Shown here piece by piece: positions 55,601 through 64,000 of a stretch of 64,000 bases of DNA. The notes under the pieces were generated by a model, which was not told the DNA's origin, did no database searches, and worked only from the letters and a program-made list of their open reading frames with translations. Each line of letters starts with the position of its first letter. The first letter of the stretch is position 1. Position numbers and translations under genes: made by a program. Source of the stretch: Liolophura sinensis (taxonomy: Eukaryota > Mollusca > Polyplacophora > Chitonida > Chitonidae); assembly GCF_032854445.1 (NCBI RefSeq), contig NC_088298.1, positions 186,001 to 250,000 on the forward strand, written 5' to 3'.

Positions 55601-56386
55601 GACGGGTCGAAGGATGGGGACAGGGTTGCGACTGCGGCTGTCATGGAGCAGCGAGTCTCTTCCTTTCGTCTTCCATCCTCTTCTTCAATATTCTCTGCCG
55701 AGGCCAGAGCTATACTCCTGGCCTTATCATATGTTTCTTCTGGGTGTGCCCAGAGGGCAATGATATGTACTGACTCGTTGTCTTGCCTATTGGCAATACA
55801 GAATAATAAATTTAAAAATCCCTTGATCCTTCAAATTTTAGCTATACATAGGAAATTAATTAGAAGAGGTAAAGATATTATATTTTGCTGGATACCAAGT
55901 CATATTGGTATCCATGGAAACACAGTCGCAGACAGGGAGGCGAAAGCTGCCCTAAATAAACCCATATCTAAGATAAAAATCCCTTATACTGACATGAAGT
56001 CCAATATTCTTAAATATATTCGTGGCCTTTGGCAGGGTGAATGGAACTTGCAGGTCCATAATAAACTGCATGCCATTCATCCGGTCATTGGCTATAATTC
56101 ATATACATTTGATATGTCTCGTAGAGACCAAGTCGTTTTAACCAGATGCCGTATTGGACATTCTCATCTGACGCACAATTTCATCTTGGATGGGAGCAGT
56201 GCTCCCGAGTGTGTTGGATGTGATGCTCAATATGGCATCAAACATATTCTGGTTGACTGTGTAGACTTTGCCCACGTTCGGCAGAGATTCTACACGGTCA
56301 ACTCTATATATGATTTATTTGACAGCATCGCTGGCGATGTTGTCATAAATTTTTTGAAGGCCATTGGTCTATATCATAAAATATAA
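52690..56386 (+). CDS. E5 ORF2: APE endonuclease, reverse transcriptase, RNase H (one frame break)
   Basis: About 1230 residues. Endonuclease: QWNCRGLKVNF, LCLQETHLKT, LMGDFNSHNPLWGS, AIDLTISD, CGSDHFPIIL. Reverse transcriptase: NYRPIALTSCVCKTMER, QCGFRQGRSTMDHLVRFE, FFDLEKAYDTTWK, MGVPQGSILSPTLF, SLYVDDFLICY (active site), KFLGIIFDSK. RNase H: FIYTDGSKDGDRV, AEARAILLAL, ICTDSLSCLL, PSHIGIHGNTVADREA, with all four acidic positions and the histidine kept. The C-terminal CVGCDAQYGIKHILVDC looks zinc binding. The only break is a five-T run at 53959-53963, where E4 and E6 have four T. RNase H places the element in the I group. Confidence 0.9.
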
Positions 56387-56637
56387 ATTTTAATTGTCAA
56401 ATATCTATAGATAAACAGTTATATATATTTATACATGTACTATAACCCTGGTTTTCGAGTTTTAAATCTTATTTTTCTTTTATTCGATTTTAATCACGTC
56501 TGTACTTTTTGTTTTACTTTTGGTGTTCATATTATCAGATCGAAAACCTTAACCGTCTCTTGCTTTCACCTTGTTCTCGCCACGATATGGCTGAAATATT
56601 GCCGATGTGGCGTTAAGCCATAATCATTCATTCATTC

Positions 56638-59600
56638 CATGGAAGTGTCGTCAACGGTTCAAACATAAAGAGAAATCCCCCATACGCCTTCCTCCATAAT
56701 GTCTTCTTTAGACAAAATTATACAATGGAATTGTCGAGGTCTTAAGGTAAATTTTATTGAAATAACACAGCTAGTTCAAACTTTAAATCCTATTGCCCTG
56801 TGTCTTCAGGAAACTCATTTGAACACATCTGACAAAGATAAAATAACTTTATTCAAACTATATTTATTCAAACGAAGAAGAGCGAGCTGCAGACGGCTCC
56901 TCGATCTTCATAAATAAAAGTATTATCCACAGCCCTGTTGCTCTGGATACAGAGCTTTAGGCTGTGGCCGTTCGTGTTTCATTATGTCAAACAGTCACAT
57001 TATGTTCGGTGTATATACCTCCGAACACTTGTCAGCTTCTCAGTTATACAATCTTACAGAACAATTACCTAAACCGTTTATAATAATTGGAGATTTTAAT
57101 TCCCATTACCCCCTATGGGGCAGTAATAACATTAATAATAAGGGCAAGATAGTGGAAAATTTCTTATCGAAAGAGAGACTGTGTTATTTCAATGACGGTT
57201 CTAATACCTATTTACATCCAGGTAATGGCGCTTATTCTGCTACCGATCTCACTATCTCGGATCCATCACTTCTCCTTGATTTTTTTTTTTGGAAGGTGCC
57301 TGACGATCTTTGTGGTAGTGACCAATTTCCTACAATCCTAGAACATATCACTTCTAATACTTTAGAACGTGTAGCTAGGTGGAAATTCGATAAAGCAGAT
57401 TGGATCGCATTTGAGATGTTCTGTGAGGCCGATATCTCTCGAGACTCTCAAAGCAACAGATGATCCAGATGATTAAAATTTAATGAGCTGGTATTACAAG
57501 CTGCAGATAAAACTATACCTATGACCTCGACACATCCCAAATCCAAAAGTAAGCCCTGGTACGACAATGACTGTCGTGAAGCCATAAAGAACCGTAAAAA
57601 GGCTGAACACAGATTTAATCATTGTCCTACTGATAATAACTTGAACCAGGTTCGTAATTTTAGAGCTAAGGCTGGTTGATTACTCAAGTTCAAGAGACGA
57701 TCTTGTTGGCGGAACTTTGTTTCGGGTATTACGTCAAAAACACCCATGCGTAAGGTGTGGAACATGGTTCAGAAACATAAGGGCAAAAATAATAAAGCCA
57801 ATGTCCAGCATTTGAAAGATGGAGATAATATATTAACCTCTCCATCCGATATAGCAAATAAATTAACCGAGACAATTTTCTAAGAAATCTTCTTCTGAGA
57901 ACTATACTAAAATATTACAATATATTAAAAACCAGAAGGAGAAAATTAAATTGCCCTTTTCTTCTAAGAATTTAAGAATGCATTAAGAAAAGCCCACGAT
58001 ACTGCCTGTGGTCCTGATAATGTATATTATAAGTTTCTGAACCATTTACCACCTGAGCCACTAGAGACTCTCTTGGACTTGCTTAATGATATTTGGATAA
58101 CTGGTAATTTTCCACCATCATGGAGGGAGGCGTGTATTATTCCGGTCCCTAAACCGGGTAAGGATCATACTGATCCAAATAATTACCGCCCTATAGCTCT
58201 TACCAGCTGTGTCTGTAAGACTATGGAACGGATGATTGATGATTTTTTGGTTTCTGGAAACCAACAAGTTACTTTCTAATATTCAATGCCGTTGTCGTCA
58301 AGGTAGATCCACTATGGATCACCTTGTTCGATTCGAAACCTTTATTGGCGATGACTTCATTAATAACGAACATGTGGTGTCCATGTTTTTTGACCTTGAA
58401 AAGGCCTACGACACCACATGGAAATATGGTATTTTAAAAGATCTCACGGATATGGGACTTAAAGGTCGATTACCTATATTTGTATCTCAATTTTTATCTG
58501 ATCGTCAGTTTAAGGTACGGGTGGGTTTCACTCTTTCTGACTCTTTTGAGCAGAAAATGGGTGTACCCCAGGGCAGCATTCTATCACCAACTCTGTTTAG
58601 CATAAGAATAAATAGCCTAGCCAAAACATAAACACCTGGCACAGAGGGTTCTTTATATGTTGATGATTTCCTTATATGCTACCGAGCTAAGAATAAGAAT
58701 AATATCGAACGTCAGTTGCAGCTTTTGTCTCAGTAAAATCGAGAAATGGGCAACTGAAAACGGTTTTAGATTTTCAACGTCTAAAACCGTCGGTATGCAT
58801 TTTTGTAATAAACGGAAACTTCATCTTGATCCCGAGCTTAATTTTTGTGGTGAACATGTTAAAATTGTTGGAGAAATAAAATTTTTAGGTATAATATTTG
58901 ATAGTAAGCTATCTTTTATACCTCATATTAAAATGCTTAAAGCTAAATGTACAACAGCTCTCGATATAATCAAGGTCGTGTCTAGCACCGATTGGGGTGC
59001 TGACCGATCAGTTTTACTTAATTTATATCGTTCTCTGGTGAGGTCTAAATTGGACCATGGATCCATCATTTACGGTTCCGCTAGGAAGTCGTATATTAAA
59101 ATGTTGGATCCTGTTCATCACCAAGGTTTGAGGCTCAGCCTTGGTGCTTTTAGAACCTCACCGGTAGAAAGTTTATGCGTGGAGGGTAATGAACCTTCTT
59201 TATATAACCGACGTATAAAACTGAGCCTTAAGTATGCTACAAAGCTTAAAGCTTATCCAACAAACCCTGCCTACGACTGTGTTTTCAATCCATTATATGT
59301 AGAGAAACATACTAAATGTCCTAACAAGATCCCTTCGTTCGGTCTTCGTATACGGAACCACATTGTGGGAGCTAACATCAAGCTGGAGGACATAGCTGCG
59401 GTGTCTTTTTCGGAGCCTCCTCCATGGCTTCTTCCACAACCTAAACTAATATTTGATTTACGTAAATATAATAAATCGAATATAAATCCTCTCATAATTC
59501 AGCAAGGTTTTGCTGAAATTAAAGCTAATTATATGGATAATACATTTATATATACTGACGGTTCGAAGGATGATGAGAAGGTTGCGGCTGCGGCTGTCAT

Positions 59601-59887
59601 GGAGCAGCGAGTCTCTTCCTTTCGTCTTCCATCCTCTTCTTCAATATTCTCTGCCGAGGCCAGAGCTATACTCCTGGCCTTATCATATGTTTCTTCTGGG
59701 TGTGCCCAGAGGGCAATGATATGCACTGACTCGTCTTGCCTATTGGCAATACAGAATAATAAATTTAAAAATCCCTTGATCCTTCAAATTTTAGCTATAC
59801 ATAGGAAACTAATTAGAAGAGGTAAAGATATTATATTCTGCTGGATACCAAGTTATATTGGTATCCATGGAAACACAGTCGCAGACA
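56638..59887 (+). mobile_element. E6: 5'-truncated I-group copy directly after E5
   Basis: Begins with GTCGTCAACGGTTCAAACAT, matching the last ORF1 codons of E5, right after E5's tail. Ends abruptly at 59887 within RNase H (GIHGNTVAD), where the E7 sequence begins. The C-terminal zinc segment, 3' UTR and tail are missing. Confidence 0.88.
56699..59887 (+). pseudogene. E6 ORF2, multiple frameshifts, 3' end lost
   Basis: Starts MSSLDKIIQWNCRG after TAATG. Frames change repeatedly (56900, 57460, 57940, 58240, 58630). Reverse transcriptase text is intact in pieces (NYRPIALTSCVCKTMER, FFDLEKAYDTTWK, MGVPQGSILSPTLF). The active-site LYVDDFLICY lies at about 58650, beyond a TAA at 58629. RNase H begins FIYTDGSKDDEKV and keeps AEARAILLAL; the ICTDSSCLL block has lost two residues. 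It is inactive. Confidence 0.85.
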
Positions 59888-59899
59888 ACCACAGAACAA

Positions 59900-60490
59900 A
59901 TACTAATGAATTATGTCGCAGAATTGGAGAAAAAATTACTTCGCCTGGAGATACATAATAGAAAAAACAACCTTCTCTTCTATGGCGTTCCTAAAACGAG
60001 TGAAACCGAAAATACCCATCAGTTTATCAGGACATTTTTATCAACCGAAATGGGGTTAGATGCAGAATGGACACAAAAGCTGCAAATCGGCAATGTTCAT
60101 CGATTACCAAAATCAAGTTATCCAGGTAATACCAACCCACATCAGCCCATCAAAATGCGATTGGTGCACACAAGTGACAGGGACAAGATTTTACAGGCGA
60201 CGTCCGTTTTGCGAGGAAAGAAAATGTCAGTTAGAACTGATCTTCCACCAGAACTGAAAAGAGAACGAGGAAGATTGGCTAACGTTGCCTACAAAATTAG
60301 GTCCACTGAAAATAAACAGACACGAATTAGAGTGGTTGATACTGATGTTATCCTGGAAACTAGGCCTATGAACGGCATTGGTCCATGGAAAATAACGAGA
60401 CTGAACCATCTGAAAACTGCACCCCTCAATCTGCTGCTGTGCATTGTTAGGTCATCTGTCAGGTGCCAGGGACAAAGTGAGTTCAGTTGA
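59900..60490 (+). CDS. E7 ORF1: L1-ORF1-like (Transposase_22) RNA-binding protein
   Basis: Short coiled-coil-type start (ILMNYVAELEKKLLRLEIHN) followed by the conserved KNNLLFYGVP motif, an RRM-like region with VHRLPKSS and IKMRLVHTSDRDKILQATSV, and a C-terminal domain (VRTDLPPELKRERGRLANVA). This is the layout of L1 ORF1p-like trimeric RNA-binding proteins. The start is uncertain because the 5' side joins E6 sequence at 59888; the frame runs from 59858 in fused form, with an ATG at 59909 within the E7 part. No frameshift was seen. Confidence 0.7.
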   Translation: MLMNYVAELEKKLLRLEIHNRKNNLLFYGVPKTSETENTHQFIRTFLSTEMGLDAEWTQKLQIGNVHRLPKSSYPGNTNPHQPIKMRLVHTSDRDKILQATSVLRGKKMSVRTDLPPELKRERGRLANVAYKIRSTENKQTRIRVVDTDVILETRPMNGIGPWKITRLNHLKTAPLNLLLCIVRSSVRCQGQSEFS

Positions 60491-61292
60491 CAAACAAATC
60501 AGATCATTTTGCTCCTTATACATGTGGTAATTGAACACATCATTTCACCCACTACTGAACAGTGTCACGCAGACGTTTATCTCAGTTCCACATTTATGTA
60601 CTTAATAATGATGATACTTAACTCATATCATTTACATGGCGTGTATTGCATTTCCTTGTTGCACTACATTTATCTCCCTTTGACCACCTGCGAGTGACAA
60701 CTATTACAATTAATTAGATAAATATCATATATTCAATGCCACTGCCTTTATGTATTTGCACGTACACCCTGCTTGACCATGACGTACAGACCTTGCATTT
60801 CAATATCTTGGTACTTGACCAACAATGAGAAAACCTGTTCTGATAGTATTCATCTGAACTACCCTTATTGATACCATGTGATACGTTAATCTCCCTTTGA
60901 TCAGAGTGTCAGTTTGTGTGTAACACAAGTACTGTAAATTGGATCTCAAACTTCTAAATATGTTAGACTTGAATGTCTCATCTGCTATACTGTAGTAATT
61001 CTGTCTTTTATGTCTTAGAAAATCTAAACTCCAGTAATCAATGATTATATTTTTGTTTTGTTTCCTTTTTCCTGTTTCATTCCTTTTTTATTCCTCTTAA
61101 AATCTTATCCCTGCACATGGCCTACAGGAGTCATCGATCAGCGAGGATGTACAGTAAGCGTTTTGATCACTGTATATGTTTGCACCTTTTTATTTCACTA
61201 CTGCTGTTATATTATTGTGTATATTCAATTTGGGACCTTAAAGTATGTATGCCTCTCATCAGCCGTATCATTGAAATCTGCCTTGCAATATT
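60491..61292. other. Interval between E7 ORF1 and ORF2, no gene recognised
   Basis: Non-coding by appearance, AT rich. Short open frames show no motif. It is probably an inter-ORF spacer, or a boundary between two different element fragments. Confidence 0.45.
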
Positions 61293-62280
61293 ATGGCTGA
61301 TAATAACAACGATGAGGGCACATCGACTCTTGAACAGTTACCTTTTTATGATTGCACAGATTTTACTGACTCCAATGTGCATAACAATCCTGTAAACCCG
61401 GTGATAAAATCGACCTCTGCAGTTTTAGACCTTGACAATCTTTGTTTTAACCCAATACATATAAATGTAATCGATGGCACCCAGTATATGACTGACGATT
61501 CCACCGAGGAACAAGATTACTGGAGAGAGATCCACGATCACCAGGCTAATTATTTTCTTGAAGAATCTTTTAAGACTTTGTCAAGACCTTTCTTAGATAG
61601 CAAAAACAAACCATTTTCTGTGTTACACTTAAATGCAAGAAGTTTAAAAAAACACTACTCTGAGATTTTGCCCTACATCATAAGTATAGATTATCCTTTT
61701 TCAATCATAGGAATGTCTGAGAGCTGGCTCAACCCAGGAACAGAACACCTTTATGATATCCCTAATTATAAATCGTTCTTCTCATCTCGCTTTAAAAGAA
61801 AAGGGGAAGGCCTAGTTCTTTTTGTCCATACCAGCCTGGGTGAATGTTTTATTAGAGAAGATCTCAGTCTTGTTGATGATGATGGCGAATACGAGAGTTT
61901 GTTCATAGAAACTACTAAAAAACAAAATAAACAAATCATAGGTATCTTTTATAGGCCACCGGGTAAAAGTGTTGATTGTTTCAACGATCAACTGTCCTCA
62001 GTTTTGTAGACCATCAAGCCTGAAAACAAACTCTCTACAATATTTGGTGATTTCAACATTGATTTATTCAAAGCAGACACACACCTACCGTCAAAGTATT
62101 TCTTAGAAAACCTAAAATCGTTCCATTTTTTTCCCAAAATTACAAAGCCCACAAGAATAACCGATAGGATTGCAACTTTGATCGACAGCATATTTACGAA
62201 TCATCACTAAAGTGCATTGACTTCCGGCATTCTCTTGACTGATATAACCGATCATTTTCCCATTTTCCATTTTAGCAGTC
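61293..62280 (+). pseudogene. E7 ORF2 endonuclease part (stops and frameshift)
   Basis: Acidic leader, then FSVLHLNARSLKKHYSEILP (metal-binding Asn), IGMSESWLNPGTE (catalytic Glu), GEGLVLFVHTSLGECF, IIGIFYRPPG. A TAG at 62007 interrupts, followed in the same frame by IFGDFNIDLFKADTH (GDFN motif). A stop at about 62208 and a frame change come before the final LTDITDHFPIFHF (DHFPI motif) at 62237. All APE-type motifs are recognisable, but the frame is broken. Confidence 0.8.
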
Positions 62281-64000
62281 AGCCATTATATGATATGAAC
62301 GAAAGCAAACCTATCCCAATCTATAAACGTCTTTTTTCTGAAAATAATAAGCTTAACTTTAAAGCATGTTTGAATAATTATAAATGGAATCACGTGTTTA
62401 ATGAAAGCGATACCAATGTCGCATATGACTCTTTTCTAGAGCAATTTAAATCCATTTATGATCAGTGCTTTCCACTTCGTAAATTTAAACATAGCAATAA
62501 AAAAACAAAACCTTGGATAAGCTCAGCCATTTTAAATTCATGCAAAGAAAAGAATAAATTGTATAAACTACACCTGAAGCACAATGACAGCACGATAAGT
62601 AAGCAATACAGAACATATAGAAATAAATTAAATCACACACTTCGTATTTCCAGAAAATCTTATTATGACAATCAATTTAATGTGGTCAACAATAACATAA
62701 AGGACACATGGAAAATAATAAATGAACTTATACAGACGAAACGTAATAATGTACTACCTAAATCTTTGTATATAAATGATATTGAAGACAGTGATCCTCA
62801 GAGCATAGCAGACAAATTTAATGGTTACTTTAACACAGCCCCAAGTGTTATTGCTGGGGAGATACCGCAGATGGGGCAAAATTTTGAAACTTTTCTCAAA
62901 ACACCATCAGTACCAAATTTCAGTCTCGATCCCTGTACCTCAGCAGAAGTTGTAGATGTTATCATGGGACTGAAGAATAGCTCTCCTGGCCTAGATGAGA
63001 TTCGTGTTTCAGTTGTAAAGTAATGTGCCACAGCAATAGTGAAACCGCTGACCCATATAATAAACTTATAGTTTCAAACTGGAATATTCCCTGATAAAAT
63101 GAAAAGTGCTAAACTCACACCAGTGTATAAATCGGGTGAAATGAAGGAGTTTAAAAATTACCGACCAATATCTGTCTTACCGTGTTTCAGCAAAATCATC
63201 GAAAAACTGGTGGTTAACTGTCTGACGACGTTCCTCGAAATGAACGATATTATATACAGTCAACAGTTCGGTTTCAGATCGCATCACTCTACTACACATG
63301 CAATAGTTGCTCTATATGATAAACTAGTAACTGCTAAAGAAACAAATAAGTACAGCATCACTCTTTTTCTAGACCTTGCAAAGGCTTTTGATACTGTAGA
63401 CCACAATATATTGTTGAAAAAACTCGACCATTACGGTGGCAAAGGTCTTAGTAATATATGGTTTAACGATTATCTGAAAAACAGATCACATTGCCTTTTA
63501 TACAACGATTGCCGATCAACTACTAAATGCATGAATATTGGTGTTCCTCAGGGCTCAATCCTAGGACCCCTTCTCTTTTTAATATACATTAATGACATTA
63601 AAGATGTTTCATCTCTACTTGATATCATATTGTTTGCTGATGATACTAGTGCTGTCCTTTGCAATGATGATCCAGCACACCTCCTGGAAACTTTTAATCG
63701 TGAAATTGAAAAAATTTACGATTGGCTATGTTGCAATAAACTGTCTCTTAATATTAAGAAAACCAGATTTATGTAGATCGCTCCCAATCGCAGAATAAAT
63801 AATCATGCTGCTCCTTTCCTGGCTATAGCAGGCGTAAATATCGAAAAAATCAAGACCTTCAATTTCTTAGGTATAACTTTCAATGAAAGATTAACGTGGA
63901 CAAACCACATAAATAATATCTGCAAAAAAATATCCCGTAATTTAGGGGTGATAAATCATATTAAATATGCCCTAAAGAAAAATACTCTGTTCATCCTGTA
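62217..64000 (+). pseudogene. E7 ORF2 reverse transcriptase part, incomplete
   Basis: Linker (62217-63023) with KPWISSAILNSCKEKNKLYK, then LKNSSPGLDEIRVSVVK. After a stop at 63021 it resumes at about 63099: KSAKLTPVYKSGEMKEFKNY, QQFGFRSHHSTTHAIVALYD, FLDLAKAFDTVDHNILLKKL, GVPQGSILGPLLFLIYIND, ILFADDTSAVL (active site), NKLSLNIKKT. A TAG at 63774 is followed in frame by TFNFLGITFNERLTWTNHI, the thumb-side motif. It ends at the window edge. Confidence 0.85.

Larger units (their letters stand above)
50728..56637 (+). mobile_element. E5: full-length, best-preserved I-group non-LTR retrotransposon (5.9 kb)
   Basis: 5' end CCCCGTGGGGTTTCGGGGG (about 50728), 5' UTR to 51324, ORF1, ORF2, 3' UTR with the conserved block and ATTCATTCATTC tail (56626-56637). 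It sits in E0 on its 5' side and is followed directly by E6. No target duplication is visible. Both ORFs are open apart from one single-base homopolymer difference each. Confidence 0.93.
59888..64000 (+). mobile_element. E7: CR1/L2-type non-LTR retrotransposon, runs off the window
   Basis: Has a Transposase_22-like ORF1 (59900-60490), a 0.8-kb interval, then endonuclease and reverse transcriptase without RNase H in view. The reverse transcriptase words NYRPISVLPCFSKIIEKLV, FLDLAKAFDTVDHNILLKKL and GVPQGSILGPLLFLIYIND are typical of the CR1/L2/Daphne/Crack group. It replaced or inserted into the end of E6. The 3' end is outside the window. Confidence 0.8.

Noticed and set aside
59858-60490. 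Novel fusion of RNase H end with an RNA-binding protein
   Set aside because: The first about 10 codons come from the truncated E6 and the rest from E7; an accidental in-frame junction is simpler, though listed as a junction finding.

Overview
The window is eukaryotic and almost certainly from an invertebrate animal. A mollusc fits best, but the sequence alone cannot fix the species. There are introns with GT/AG borders, non-LTR retrotransposons with RNase H domains, a Tc1-like transposon, Polinton/Maverick remnants, several satellites and no bacterial-style operons. It is mostly a graveyard of mobile DNA around one long multi-exon gene.

Layout. 1-3497: 5' half of a minus-strand I-group non-LTR element (E1), with a 1.5-kb Tc1-like element inserted at a TA in its ORF1. 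4.2-6.9 kb: decayed Polinton genes (two PC4-like pieces and an integrase). 6.9-13.0 kb: a second minus-strand copy (E2) holding a 572-bp truncated copy with a 12-bp target duplication. 13.0-17.8 kb: a Polinton-derived block (F54H12.2-like structural gene, internally deleted DNA polymerase B, and a spliced coiled-coil gene). This block recurs in inverted orientation at 45.7-50.2 kb. 18.2-20.8 kb: an SGNH-hydrolase remnant and plus-strand copy E3. 20.8-23.9 kb: minisatellites, local duplications and one possible host exon. 23.9-28.7 kb: a 15-exon gene joining a tyrosine-recombinase-like domain to a KMT5A-like SET domain. 28.7-31.7 kb: AT-rich satellite and a 30-bp tandem repeat. 31.9-43.4 kb: a gag remnant, then small exons leading into a decayed Polinton polymerase B, split by the near-complete minus-strand element E4 (13-bp target duplication). 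43.4-47.9 kb: two tandem copies of the spliced coiled-coil gene. 50.4-59.9 kb: plus-strand E5 (full length, nearly intact) and E6 head to tail. 59.9-64.0 kb: a CR1/L2-type non-LTR element (E7) running off the end.

How it works together. The I-group family has ORF1 (three zinc knuckles) and ORF2 (APE endonuclease, reverse transcriptase, RNase H, C-terminal zinc motif). Their TAATG overlap suggests coupled translation. E5 differs from full reading frames mainly by two single-base homopolymer insertions. The Polinton genes are all broken. The least familiar items are the recombinase-SET gene, which carries two in-frame stops and one frameshift, and the spliced coiled-coil gene, present three times inside Polinton-derived DNA. 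All homology calls come from motif recognition by eye; no searches were run.
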